From: Lachnoclostridium sp. UBA6475
Lineage (GTDB): Bacteria; Bacillota; Clostridia; Lachnospirales; Lachnospiraceae
NCBI GenBank assembly: GCA_002435545.1
Contig: DJNB01000116.1
Location: 1,542 to 35,643, forward strand
Reading direction: 5' to 3'
Length of the DNA: 34,102 nt
Shown here: one piece after another, positions 1 through 7,999 of the stretch
Position numbering within the stretch: position 1 is the first letter of the stretch
Layout: every line of letters starts with the position of its first letter
The notes under the pieces: model-generated
What the model was told of the DNA's origin: nothing
What the model saw: only the letters and a program-made list of their open reading frames with translations
The model's database searches: none
Made by a program: the position numbers and the translations under genes

Positions 1-314
1 ATATGGCGGTGTTAGGCGAGATTAGTATTGGTGGTACTTTGATTAAGGTAGAAGAACTGGCGAGCACCTTGCAGGTTTGCTTAGATAGCGGTGCGAAGAA
101 GGTATTATTGCCAATTACATCAGCAGCAGATCTGGGTACGGTGCCATCAGATCTTGTGGGCGCATTTAGTCTGATATTTTATTCTTCTCCGGAAGAGGCA
201 GTCTATAAGGCGTTGGGGGTGACAGAAGTGGTGTTTTTGTATGATAAAGATGAGCAGCTAAACAATGTAGGGTTAAGTATTTGTTTAGGCGCGCTTATTT
301 GGTTACGGCGTTAA
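1..314 (+). CDS. brxL: BrxL, C-terminal part of the BREX Lon-like protein (partial at left edge)
   Basis: The frame is open at the left edge, so the ATG at 3 is internal. The visible 103 residues match the end of the Lon-like (S16 fold) C-terminal domain of BrxL: GEISIGG, then VEELASTLQVCLDSGAKKV-LLP, then SSPEEAVYKALGV. BrxL is the AAA+ ATPase component of BREX phage defence, acting on DNA as a ring. At the place where true Lon proteases carry the catalytic lysine (GGLKEKL) this protein has EELASTL, so by eye it lacks that lysine, in line with a non-proteolytic role; this rests on an unaided alignment. BrxL proteins usually stop shortly after ALGV, while this one runs on for about 30 more residues, partly hydrophobic. 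The rest of the BREX genes would lie to the left, outside the window. Confidence 0.8.
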   Translation, partial: MAVLGEISIGGTLIKVEELASTLQVCLDSGAKKVLLPITSAADLGTVPSDLVGAFSLIFYSSPEEAVYKALGVTEVVFLYDKDEQLNNVGLSICLGALIWLRR

Positions 315-324
315 GGTATGTGAA

Positions 325-367
325 GAAAAAGTAAATACTTATAATGTAACTGTTGAGAAAAAGTAAA
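325..367. repeat. two exact 11-bp direct repeats, 32 bp apart
   Basis: The 11-mer GAAAAAGTAAA occurs at 325-335 and again at 357-367 in the gap between brxL and the GIY-YIG gene. The 32-bp period is about three helical turns, which would suit two copies of a DNA-binding protein on the same face. A TATAAT lies between them at 340-345, with no good -35. The gap is AT-rich, so chance is possible. Confidence 0.3.
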
Positions 368-441
368 AAACACTTGTAAATAAGTAATAGTAATTTTATA
401 TTCAACTTTGCCCGCAACATGTATAAAGGAGGAACTTTACC

Positions 442-1101
442 ATGACACAAAACCAAGGTGTGATTTATATTCTTACCAATCCGTCATTTCCAGAATATGT
501 AAAGATTGGGTACGCGGATAATATTGAGAAGAGATTGCAGCAATTGAACCGGAGTGAATGTATTCCATTTGCATTTAGAGTGTATGCTACTTATAAGGTT
601 AATTCAAGATTGTCTGATTTGAAGATACATTCCATTATAGATAAGTTGAACCCGAATTTACGATCAATAGAAAATTTTAACGGAAAAAAACGAGTTCGGG
701 AGTTTTATGCAATGTCGCCTGAGGATGCGTATTCGATATTGGAGGCGATTGCGGAAATACATGGTTGTAGTGAAAATCTGAAGCGGATTGTACCATCAGA
801 GGAAGAAAGAGAAGCAGAAGAGGCAGCCGTAGAAATTGAGACAGAGAGCGCAGAAAGAGCAGTTAATTTTTCTTTTACAAAATGTGGTATCTTACCTGGT
901 GAAATGATACAATATAATTATAACCCAGCAATTCAGGCAGAAGTAGTTGATGATCGCCATGTAAGATATAATGAAGAGATAATGTCTTTGACCGCACTTG
1001 CAAAGTTGTTGACAGGGCGTACATATTCAATCGCTGGTCCTAAATTTTTTATGTATAAAGGTGAAGGATTGAATGATATTAGGCAAAGACTAGGGGTGTA
1101 A
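442..1101 (+). CDS. GIY-YIG nuclease-like (T5orf172-type) protein with C-terminal RAMA/DUF4357-like domain
   Basis: A 219-residue protein with a strong ribosome site (AAAGGAGG, 426-433) ahead of the ATG. Residues about 6-95 fit the T5orf172 branch of the GIY-YIG fold: the opening GVIYILTNP followed by YVKIGYADNIEKRLQQLN, then a conserved region ending in REFYAM. An acidic linker (about 118-140) leads to a C-terminal domain of about 75 residues with the pattern LPGEMIQYNYNP, VVDDRHVRYNEE, MSLTALAKLLTG and GPKFFMYKGEGL. That pattern is typical of RAMA/DUF4357 domains, which accompany restriction and adenine-methylation enzymes and probably read DNA modification. Placement directly after brxL suggests an accessory gene of the defence island. 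The nuclease activity is inferred, and T5orf172 proteins are poorly characterised. Confidence 0.75.
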   Translation: MTQNQGVIYILTNPSFPEYVKIGYADNIEKRLQQLNRSECIPFAFRVYATYKVNSRLSDLKIHSIIDKLNPNLRSIENFNGKKRVREFYAMSPEDAYSILEAIAEIHGCSENLKRIVPSEEEREAEEAAVEIETESAERAVNFSFTKCGILPGEMIQYNYNPAIQAEVVDDRHVRYNEEIMSLTALAKLLTGRTYSIAGPKFFMYKGEGLNDIRQRLGV

Positions 1102-1107
1102 TATTTA

Positions 1108-1127
1108 TACAGATAATAATGTCTGTA
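1108..1127. promoter_or_regulatory. small inverted repeat, possible operator
   Basis: TACAGA (1108-1113) and TCTGTA (1122-1127) form a perfect 6-bp inverted repeat with an 8-base spacer. A further related half-site, CAGACATT (1163-1170), is the reverse complement of AATGTCTG at 1118-1125. There is no T-run, so this is not a terminator. It lies at the junction between the AT-rich left region and the following genes. Confidence 0.25.
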
Positions 1128-1217
1128 AAAGCGTTGATGGAAAGCAAAAAGTTTAAATCGTGCAGACATTGATAGTTCTTATTGGATGATTAGGATTACG
1201 AGCTGCAAGGAGACCCT

Positions 1218-1688
1218 ATGAACATTTACGTAGATGCGGATGCCTGCCCTGTGGTAAGCATCGTGGAAGAAATTGGCAAAAAATATAATATTTCCGTTAC
1301 CCTGCTTTGCGATACCAATCATGTGCTGCATTCGGAGTACAGTGAGGTGGTTGTGGTTGGTGCGGGTGCGGATGCGGTGGACTATAAGTTGATCAGTTTG
1401 TGCCACAGAGGGGATGTCGTGGTATCGCAGGATTATGGTGTGGCGGCGATGGCACTTGGGAAAGGTGCGTTTGCCATTCATCAGTCGGGGCGGTGGTATA
1501 CGGACGAAAATATAGATCAAATGCTGATGGAACGGCATTTGAATAAAAAAGCCAGACGGGCATCACACAAAAATCATATGAAAGGTCCCAAAAAACGGAC
1601 GGAAGAGGATGATGAGAGATTTCGGCAGTCGTTTGAAAAAATGGTGCAGAAGGCGGTGCTTACTCAGGGGGATGACAACCATGAATGA
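1218..1688 (+). CDS. yaiI: YaiI/YqxD family protein (UPF0178, DUF188)
   Basis: A 156-residue protein that matches the YaiI/YqxD family over its whole length. It opens with MNIYVDADACPV, the hallmark acidic N-terminus, and carries GADAVDYKLISLCHRGDVVVSQDYG, here seen around residues 50-75, and the GAFAIHQSGRWYT segment. The fold is PIN-like, so a metal-dependent nuclease role is often proposed for the family but is not established. The start follows AAGGAGA (1205-1211). Its last 8 bases overlap the next gene, so it probably shares a transcript with the two-component system; that pairing looks like convenience rather than function. Confidence 0.9.
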   Translation: MNIYVDADACPVVSIVEEIGKKYNISVTLLCDTNHVLHSEYSEVVVVGAGADAVDYKLISLCHRGDVVVSQDYGVAAMALGKGAFAIHQSGRWYTDENIDQMLMERHLNKKARRASHKNHMKGPKKRTEEDDERFRQSFEKMVQKAVLTQGDDNHE

Positions 1689-2370
1689 AACCATACTTAT
1701 CGTAGATGATGAAAAGGAAATTACGGATTTAGTAGAGATCTATCTGAAAAATGACGGTTATCAGGTATGTAAATGCAGCAATGGAAAAGAGGCATTGGCA
1801 GGGATTGAAACACAGGAAATTGATTTGGCGATTCTTGATATTATGCTGCCGGATATCGATGGATTTTCTTTGTGTAAGAAAATAAGGGAAACGTATTATT
1901 TTCCGATTATTATGCTTACGGCAAAAGTGGAAGACATTGACAAAATCAATGGCCTTACGATGGGGGCGGATGATTATATGACAAAACCGTTTAATCCGCT
2001 TGAATTGGTGACGAGGGTAAAGTCGCAGTTGCGCAGATATCGGCGGTATAATACAAAAGAGGACAAAGAGAGCGAAGAATTTCATATCCGGGGGCTGGAT
2101 ATATGGAAAGACCGCCATCTGTGTACTTTGAACGGGAAAGATCTGGAACTGACACCGATGGAATTTGATATTGTGTGGCTTTTGTGCGAAAACGCCAATA
2201 AAGTTGTGGATACAGAGCAATTGTTTGAAACGGTGTGGAAAGAAAAATATCTTGAAAATAATACCGTGATGGCACATGTGGCGAGAATCCGGGAAAAGAT
2301 GCATGAGGTTCCGCGAAACCCCAAATACATAAAAACGGTATGGGGAGTGGGGTATAAGATCGATGAATGA
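1681..2370 (+). CDS. VanR-like OmpR-family response regulator
   Basis: A 229-residue response regulator with a receiver domain (about 1-120) and an OmpR/PhoB winged helix (about 133-229). The receiver has the acidic pair in VDDEK, the phosphoacceptor Asp53 in LAILDIMLP and Lys102 in TKPF. The wording of these segments (LVEIYLKN, DLAILDIMLPDIDG, GADDYMTKPFNPLEL) is closest to VanR of the vancomycin-resistance group. I chose ATG 1681 over the in-frame ATG 1672 because the GGGGG at 1667-1671 is well spaced only for 1681. It overlaps the stop of the preceding gene by 8 bases and the kinase start by 8 bases. No vanH, vanA or vanX genes follow, so its targets are probably cell-envelope genes, perhaps including the C39-like peptidase downstream. 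Confidence 0.9.
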   Translation: MNETILIVDDEKEITDLVEIYLKNDGYQVCKCSNGKEALAGIETQEIDLAILDIMLPDIDGFSLCKKIRETYYFPIIMLTAKVEDIDKINGLTMGADDYMTKPFNPLELVTRVKSQLRRYRRYNTKEDKESEEFHIRGLDIWKDRHLCTLNGKDLELTPMEFDIVWLLCENANKVVDTEQLFETVWKEKYLENNTVMAHVARIREKMHEVPRNPKYIKTVWGVGYKIDE

Positions 2371-3457
2371 AAAAATAAAAGCAAGAAACCGAATGAAATT
2401 CAAATTTGCCGTCCGCTATTTATCCGCCTTTGCAGTTTATGTGGCAGTCATTGTCGGAATGTTTTTTCTACTGCGTGCTGTGTGCGAGAGAGTGATATGG
2501 TATCCGGAGGATCCAAATTACGTGTTTTTGCATTTTATTAAACAAAACAGTGTGGCAGTCATTGTGGGATTTTTCGTAGTTGGATGGGGAATTGTAACTT
2601 GTATATTTATCAAAAAATGGATGAGTTCACTGGATGAGATTACGAGAGCTGCAGAGCAGATCACACTTTCGCCGGAGCTGGCAGTTGTGTTATCCGATGA
2701 ATTAAAACCGCTGCAGGATGAATTGAATGCGGCGAGAGAAAATGCATTGCGGACGGCGCAGGAGGCCAAAGAAGCAGAACAGCGGAAAAATGATCTGCTT
2801 GTGTATCTTGCTCATGATTTAAAAACTCCACTGACCAGTGTAATAGGATATTTGACGCTTTTGCGGGAAGAGACCGAGATCAGTCCGAAATTGCGGGAAA
2901 AATATACCGGTATTTCACTCCGGAAAGCAGAACGGCTGGAAGACCTCATCAATGAATTTTTTGATGTCACACGGTTTAATCTGACAAGTATGGAACTGGA
3001 ATTTGAAAGAGTTCATTTAAGCCGTATGATTGAACAGATCTGCAGCGAATTTGAGCTGGTATTACAAGAAAAAAATCTGACTTGGAAATTGGATATTGAA
3101 CCGGAGATTACGATGATCGGAGATCCGGATAAATTGAGCCGCGTATTTGATAATCTGATTCGAAATGCCTGCAATTACAGTTATCCGGATACCGAGATAC
3201 AATGTAGTTTGAAAAAAGAAAACGATTCCATTGTCTGCCGGATTAAAAATCATGGAAAAACGATATCGAAGGAAAAGATGGGGCGCATTTTTGAGCAGTT
3301 TTTCCGTGTGGATTCTTCGCGGTCGTCGACAACCGGCGGAGCGGGGATTGGCCTTGCTATTGCCAAGGAGATTGTAGAAAGACATGGAGGAAGTATCGAG
3401 GCAGAAAGTGCAGAAGAAAGCATAACATTTACCGTAGTTTTTCAGGATAAGTCATAA
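2363..3457 (+). CDS. VanS-like sensor histidine kinase
   Basis: A 364-residue membrane kinase. Two membrane helices (about 14-35 and 61-83) enclose a short outer loop of about 25 residues, so there is little room for a separate ligand-binding domain. A HAMP-like linker is followed by the H-box LAHDLKTPLTS with His151, the N-box DNLIRNACNYS, and the glycine-rich ATP region RSSTTGGAGIGLAIAKEIV, which is nearly the VanS version of that motif. It starts inside the stop codon of the response regulator gene (8-base overlap), so the pair is translationally coupled. The signal sensed cannot be read from the sequence; cell-wall stress is a guess from the family. A strong hairpin terminator follows 36 bases after the stop. 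Confidence 0.9.
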   Translation: MNEKIKARNRMKFKFAVRYLSAFAVYVAVIVGMFFLLRAVCERVIWYPEDPNYVFLHFIKQNSVAVIVGFFVVGWGIVTCIFIKKWMSSLDEITRAAEQITLSPELAVVLSDELKPLQDELNAARENALRTAQEAKEAEQRKNDLLVYLAHDLKTPLTSVIGYLTLLREETEISPKLREKYTGISLRKAERLEDLINEFFDVTRFNLTSMELEFERVHLSRMIEQICSEFELVLQEKNLTWKLDIEPEITMIGDPDKLSRVFDNLIRNACNYSYPDTEIQCSLKKENDSIVCRIKNHGKTISKEKMGRIFEQFFRVDSSRSSTTGGAGIGLAIAKEIVERHGGSIEAESAEESITFTVVFQDKS

Positions 3458-3492
3458 ATTTGTAAGAAATTCATAGGAAAAAAGAGAAGAAG

Positions 3493-3542
3493 AAAACCGC
3501 TTATTTTGTTAAGATAGAGAAAACAAAATAAACGGTTTTTTT
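3493..3542 (+). terminator. strong intrinsic terminator after the VanS-like gene
   Basis: Arms 3493-3510 and 3522-3539 pair over 18 bases with one mismatch, with an 11-base loop and a run of T to 3542. The T-run ends only three bases before the ribosome site (GGAGG, 3546-3550) of the C39-like peptidase gene, so it may also act as an attenuator between the two. Confidence 0.9.
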
Positions 3543-3558
3543 AATGGAGGAAACAGAG

Positions 3559-4428
3559 ATGAAAAAAAGAAAGACGAGAATACGATGGAGAAGAGTCTGT
3601 GTAGCAGGGATTATTTTGATGCTGGTGCTAAAACTGCTTGCTTCGTTTGTGATGACTGCATTTGAAAAAAGATATGAAGAATTGGGATTTGGAGAAAGTG
3701 CAGAAGAAACCGGTACATTTATTACAAAGCCGGAAAAACTGACCCAAAACCAAGTGAATGCAAAATTAAAAAAGATGGCAGAACAGCTGCCGAAAATAAA
3801 AGAAATATATGACAACAGGGAGCAGTATTCGGAGCATTTGCTGTCGCTGGTATGCAACAATCCGGAGATGGCAGATTTTGTAAGAAATTATAACGATGCA
3901 GAGCATATAGCAAAAGGAGGGCTGACAAGAAAGGAAAAAATGCAGAAAATTCCGCTCTTACTCCAATGGGACAAGCGATGGGGATATGTGGACTATGGCG
4001 ACAATGTATTGGGGCTGTCCGGCTGTGCGCCAACGTGTCTTTCGATGGTTGTCATCGGATTGACCGGAAATGATGCGATGACACCGGATAAAATTGCAGA
4101 ATTTGCCACACAAAACGGATATTATGTAAAAGGGACGGGAACTTCGTGGAGTATTATGACAGAAGGGGCAGAAAAATTGGGAGTGCAGGGAACGCAGATT
4201 TCTCTGAGCAGAAACCAGATTAAGGGGGAATTGGAAAAGGGACATCCGATTATATGCAGTGTCGGACCGGGAGATTTTACGACAGAAGGACATTTTATCG
4301 TTCTGACCGGATATGAAAACGGTGAAATCAAAGTAAATGACCCCAATTGCCGTACGAGAAGCACTTTGTGGGACTATGAAGAACTGCAGGGGCAGATCCG
4401 TAATTTATGGGCATTTCAGAAAAGTTGA
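3559..4428 (+). CDS. membrane-anchored C39-like cysteine peptidase
   Basis: A 289-residue protein with a basic N-terminus, one membrane anchor (about residues 13-34), a linker of about 100 residues and a C39-like (peptidase_C39_2) papain-fold domain from about 132. The catalytic triad is visible: Cys156 in GCAPTCLSM, His245 in EGHFIVLTG and Asp261 in VNDPN. The domain faces outward, so the enzyme likely cuts or remodels a surface protein or peptide; unlike bacteriocin exporters it is not fused to an ABC transporter. I chose ATG 3559 because GGAGG at 3546-3550 serves it; ATG 3544 overlaps that site. It follows the VanRS-like genes across a terminator, an arrangement that suggests regulation by them. 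The substrate is unknown. Confidence 0.85.
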   Translation: MKKRKTRIRWRRVCVAGIILMLVLKLLASFVMTAFEKRYEELGFGESAEETGTFITKPEKLTQNQVNAKLKKMAEQLPKIKEIYDNREQYSEHLLSLVCNNPEMADFVRNYNDAEHIAKGGLTRKEKMQKIPLLLQWDKRWGYVDYGDNVLGLSGCAPTCLSMVVIGLTGNDAMTPDKIAEFATQNGYYVKGTGTSWSIMTEGAEKLGVQGTQISLSRNQIKGELEKGHPIICSVGPGDFTTEGHFIVLTGYENGEIKVNDPNCRTRSTLWDYEELQGQIRNLWAFQKS

Positions 4429-4438
4429 ATAAGTTGCG

Positions 4439-4489
4439 AAACCACGCCTTTTATGGTATTATAATAAAGTACGAGGGAGTGGTTTTTTT
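4439..4489 (+). terminator. possible terminator overlapping the start of the HNH gene
   Basis: AAACCAC (4439-4445) pairs with GTGGTTT (4479-4485), extended by a CC/GG pair after one mismatch, and seven T follow (4483-4489). The loop is long, about 30 bases. The 3' arm and T-run include the ribosome site region and the TTG start of the next gene, so the hairpin could both end the upstream transcript and hide that start. Confidence 0.4.
4460..4465 (+). promoter_or_regulatory. candidate -10 element for the HNH gene
   Basis: A perfect TATAAT lies 22 bases upstream of the ribosome site's end and inside the loop of the hairpin described at 4439-4489. TTGCGA at 4434-4439 is the nearest -35-like sequence, but the 20-base spacing is too long to be convincing. 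Confidence 0.3.
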
Positions 4490-5651
4490 GGCGCAAGATT
4501 TACAGATCAATTATTTAAATCAATTAAATACGGACAGTTTTATCCATATGCTTGACGACGCGACCGAATGTTATAAGTTTTATTGGCTGGACGCGGTGTT
4601 GGGCTTGTTTTCGTGTGGAAAAACAGAAATTTCATTTGATGAGCTGATCAATCAGATGATCGTAGATGCGTGGTATTCGGTGGTAGAATATCATCTGCAT
4701 CTGGGGCCGAAAAATGCGATGGGAGAAGTGACGAACAGTCTGGAGCGGGCCGTGCTTTTATTGGAGAAAAGTTCCGGACTTTCGAGTACAGCGTCCCGTG
4801 AAGAGATTATGAATGCGATTCAGGAACAGGAAAAACTGCTGAAAAAAGCAAAAACACAATTGAGCAGAAATGTGCCCTATCGTCTGCTTTCCTCCTTTAT
4901 GCCGAATATTACGGGAAATGACAAAATATGGAATTCGCCTGTCCGCGTGATCGAAGTGATTCATGAGGCAAGTAAATTATATTGTTTTCCTTATGTGATT
5001 GAAAATGCAAAAGGACTGCAGAAGACCGTTCAGATCAATGAAAAATGGCAGCCGTTTTTCCGGGATCATTATACTACGATCCACGGCTGGATCGAACTGA
5101 AAAAAGTGCGCTATTTGCAGGGGAGAAACCCCGGTGTTCCAGGCATTGTCTATAAACTGGAACCGGAAAATACAAAACTTCGAAAACTTCGTTATGTGCG
5201 CGAATTATGGACATCGGTCATGAACCTCCGGCCGGTATACGATATTTATTCCGAACAGAAAATGACAGAGGAAAATCTGACGATCGATCATTTTGTGCCA
5301 TGGTCTTTTGTCGCGAACGATGAATTATGGAATCTGATGCCGATGGAGAGCCGGTTAAATTCCAGCAAGAACAATAAACTGCCGGTGTGGGACAAGTATT
5401 TTAAAGCATTTGCAGACAATCAGTTTATGATGTTTGAATGCGTGCAGGAAAAAGAAAAAGTAATGGAAATATTTGGAAAATGTTACCGCGATAATCTGGT
5501 GGCGCCCTGGTCATTGGAACAATTGTATGTAAGCGGATGTGAGAAAGAGACATTTTGTAATGTGCTTGAAAAAAATCTGCGTCCGATCTATGATTCGGCA
5601 AAGATACAAGGGTACAGCATGTGGACGATCAGTAAGGAGACGATGAGATGA
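4488..5651 (+). CDS. HNH endonuclease family protein
   Basis: A 387-residue protein (from the TTG at 4488) with a C-terminal HNH-type nuclease core: TIDHFVPWSFV supplies the D-H pair, then LWNLMPMESRLNSSKNNKLP gives the asparagine and second metal-site part. The N-terminal 250 residues are mostly helical and I do not recognise a domain there. A longer frame begins at ATG 4407, overlapping the peptidase gene by 22 bases, but GAGGG (4473-4477) is well placed for TTG 4488. The gene ends in an ATGA overlap with the alpha-xylosidase gene, so the two are translated together, an odd partnership. HNH proteins of this layout are often found in defence settings; a defence role here is inference. Confidence 0.75.
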   Translation: MAQDLQINYLNQLNTDSFIHMLDDATECYKFYWLDAVLGLFSCGKTEISFDELINQMIVDAWYSVVEYHLHLGPKNAMGEVTNSLERAVLLLEKSSGLSSTASREEIMNAIQEQEKLLKKAKTQLSRNVPYRLLSSFMPNITGNDKIWNSPVRVIEVIHEASKLYCFPYVIENAKGLQKTVQINEKWQPFFRDHYTTIHGWIELKKVRYLQGRNPGVPGIVYKLEPENTKLRKLRYVRELWTSVMNLRPVYDIYSEQKMTEENLTIDHFVPWSFVANDELWNLMPMESRLNSSKNNKLPVWDKYFKAFADNQFMMFECVQEKEKVMEIFGKCYRDNLVAPWSLEQLYVSGCEKETFCNVLEKNLRPIYDSAKIQGYSMWTISKETMR

Positions 5652-7987
5652 AAATATCAGATGGATTTTGGATGGATAAAAAAGGGTACGATGTGCGTTA
5701 TGTGGCACAGGCGTATGAGGTGGAGACGACCGACCATGAGATACGTGTGCTGGCAGCTCCGTATGTGGTGCAAAACCGGGGCATGACACTTGCCGGACCA
5801 AATCTGGAGATCACGTATTCTTCGCGTATGGAAAATGTCATAAAAGTACACATCGACCATTACCGCGGGGGGCTGGATAATAAGCCAAAGTTTGAACTGG
5901 CAGAAGACGAGGGATATCTCCCGGAGATCCGCAAAGAAAAAGACAGAGTGGTAATGGTCAGTGGACGGACGCGGCTGGAGATCGCGCAGGGAGATCATTG
6001 GGAGACAGCGTTTTATTATGGAGATAAATATCTTACCGGTGGAGCCGACCGGGCGACTTCGATTATAAAAGAAAGCAATTATATCCGGGACGCGAGGCTT
6101 CAGAGCCAGCGGGAAGACGATTTCTTCCATCCGGCAAAGGATCCGCGGACAACGTATCTCCGCGAGCAGTTGAAGACCGGCATTGGAGAATGCATCTATG
6201 GGTTTGGAGAAAAATTTACCCCTTTTGTAAAAAACGGACAGACCGTAGAAATGTGGAACAATGACGGGGGAACGTGTACCGAACAGAGTTACAAAAATAT
6301 TCCGTTTTATCTGTCGTCAAAAAGTTACGGTGTCTTTGTCAACAGTTCCGACAAAGTTTCATTTGAGGTAAATTCCGACACGGTGTCGAAAGTTTCTTTT
6401 ACGGTGCCGGGAGAGACACTGGAATATTTTGTATTTGGAGGGGAAAATCTGGAAGTTGTTCTGGAACGGTATACGGCACTTACGGGAAGACCGGCATTGC
6501 CGCCTGCATACACATTTGGACTGTGGTTATCGACTTCCTTTACGACTAATTATGATGAAGAGACGATTCATCATTTTATCGATGGGATGGCAGAGCGGAA
6601 GATTCCATTGCAGGTATTTCACTTCGACTGCTTTTGGATGAAAGAATACGAATGGTGCAATTTTGAATGGAACAAGGAAATGTTTCCGGATCCGAAAGCG
6701 ATGCTAAAACGTCTTCATGAAAAGGGACTGGAGGTCTGCGTCTGGATCAATCCGTATGTGGCACAGCGGTCACGGCTTTTTGCGGAAGGAAAAGAAAACG
6801 GATATTTTATTAAAAAGAAAGATGGCAGTGTGTTTCAATGTGACCTCTGGCAGCCGGGGATGGCGATTGTGGACTTTACCAATCCGGCAGCGCAGAAATG
6901 GTTTCAGGGACTGCTAAAGACGCTGTTTGACATGGGGGTAAATAACATTAAGACGGATTTTGGCGAGAGGATTCCGACGGACTGCTGTTATTACGATGGT
7001 TCCGATCCGATCGCGATGCACAATTACTATAGTTTTCTATACAATAAATGCGTGTTTGAAGCATTGGAAGCCTATTATGGCAAAGACAGAGCGTGTCTGT
7101 TTGCCCGGAGTGCTACGGTTGGCGGACAGCGTTTTCCGGTGCATTGGGGCGGCGACTGCTATGCGGAATATTCGGCGATGGCAGAAACACTCCGCGGAGG
7201 ATTGTCACTGTGTGCGAGCGGCTTTGGATTCTTTTCCCATGATATGGGCGGATTTGAGGCGACGGCTTCTGCGGATGTGTATAAGCGCTGGTGTGCCTTT
7301 GGTATGTTGTCGACACACAGCCGGCTGCATGGTTCTTCGTCGTATCGTGTGCCGTGGGCGTATGATAAAGACGGGGACACGGAAGCCTGCGATGTCTTGC
7401 GGCATTATGCGGTATTAAAGGGAAAACTGATGCCGTATCTGTGGAGTCAGGCGGTTAAGACGCACCGTCAGGGTGTGCCGATGATGCGTCCGATGATCGT
7501 TTCGTTTACGGACGACACGGTCTGTAAATATCTGGATACACAGTATATGCTTGGAGATGATCTGTGCGTCGTTCCCGTTATGAACGAAGAAGGAATAGCG
7601 GAGTTTTATGTGCCGGACTGCGGTACATGGAGAGATATTCAGAGCGGGGAAACATATGAGGGGGGAAGATATTACACAAGAAAGTGTGATTATTTCCAGA
7701 TGCCAATACTGGCAAGACCCGGAAGTATGATCGTTTACGGAAAATTTGACGGCGATACACAAAAAAGTGTATTGTATGATTATGTTGATGGGGCGGAGGT
7801 CGTTATTTACGGACTGGAAGAAGGTCAGGAAACAGAGACGGTAATATACGATACCAATGCTTTGGAAGTTATGAAAATACGGGCAGTACGAGAAAATAAT
7901 ACGATTAAAATAACGCTTCCGAAGACAGAGAAAAACATTACAATACGGACAAGTGATGCGTGTGAGATCCTTCGCATCGAAGAATAG
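5648..7987 (+). CDS. yicI: GH31 alpha-xylosidase, YicI type
   Basis: A 779-residue glycoside hydrolase that follows E. coli YicI (772 residues) from the first residues (MKISDG) to the end. It releases alpha-linked xylose from isoprimeverose-type xyloglucan pieces in the cytoplasm. The catalytic nucleophile is Asp437 in KTDFGERIPTD and the acid/base is Asp503 in HWGGDCYAEY; the spacing of 66 residues equals that of YicI (416 and 482). Further family blocks are GLWLSTSFTTNYDE, VFHFDCFWMKEYEW and LLSTHSRLHGS-like sequence near the end of the barrel. No signal peptide is present. The start overlaps the HNH gene stop by four bases (ATGA) and the DMT transporter follows after 12 bases, so uptake or efflux of a related small molecule is conceivable. 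Confidence 0.95.
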   Translation: MKISDGFWMDKKGYDVRYVAQAYEVETTDHEIRVLAAPYVVQNRGMTLAGPNLEITYSSRMENVIKVHIDHYRGGLDNKPKFELAEDEGYLPEIRKEKDRVVMVSGRTRLEIAQGDHWETAFYYGDKYLTGGADRATSIIKESNYIRDARLQSQREDDFFHPAKDPRTTYLREQLKTGIGECIYGFGEKFTPFVKNGQTVEMWNNDGGTCTEQSYKNIPFYLSSKSYGVFVNSSDKVSFEVNSDTVSKVSFTVPGETLEYFVFGGENLEVVLERYTALTGRPALPPAYTFGLWLSTSFTTNYDEETIHHFIDGMAERKIPLQVFHFDCFWMKEYEWCNFEWNKEMFPDPKAMLKRLHEKGLEVCVWINPYVAQRSRLFAEGKENGYFIKKKDGSVFQCDLWQPGMAIVDFTNPAAQKWFQGLLKTLFDMGVNNIKTDFGERIPTDCCYYDGSDPIAMHNYYSFLYNKCVFEALEAYYGKDRACLFARSATVGGQRFPVHWGGDCYAEYSAMAETLRGGLSLCASGFGFFSHDMGGFEATASADVYKRWCAFGMLSTHSRLHGSSSYRVPWAYDKDGDTEACDVLRHYAVLKGKLMPYLWSQAVKTHRQGVPMMRPMIVSFTDDTVCKYLDTQYMLGDDLCVVPVMNEEGIAEFYVPDCGTWRDIQSGETYEGGRYYTRKCDYFQMPILARPGSMIVYGKFDGDTQKSVLYDYVDGAEVVIYGLEEGQETETVIYDTNALEVMKIRAVRENNTIKITLPKTEKNITIRTSDACEILRIEE

Positions 7988-7999
7988 GAGGCGCTGAAA

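Noticed and set aside
2363..3457. Vancomycin-resistance operon
   Set aside because: The regulators are VanR/VanS-like, but no vanH, ligase, vanX, vanT or vanY gene is present in the window.
3559..4428. Bacteriocin-leader peptidase partner of the ABC exporter
   Set aside because: The C39-like domain is of the stand-alone type, the gene is 24 kb away from the exporter, and no double-glycine leader peptide is seen near it.
5657..6130. Long open frames on the minus strand opposite the alpha-xylosidase, kinase and Pel genes
   Set aside because: They are shadows of well-conserved genes, lack ribosome sites and give no recognisable domain.
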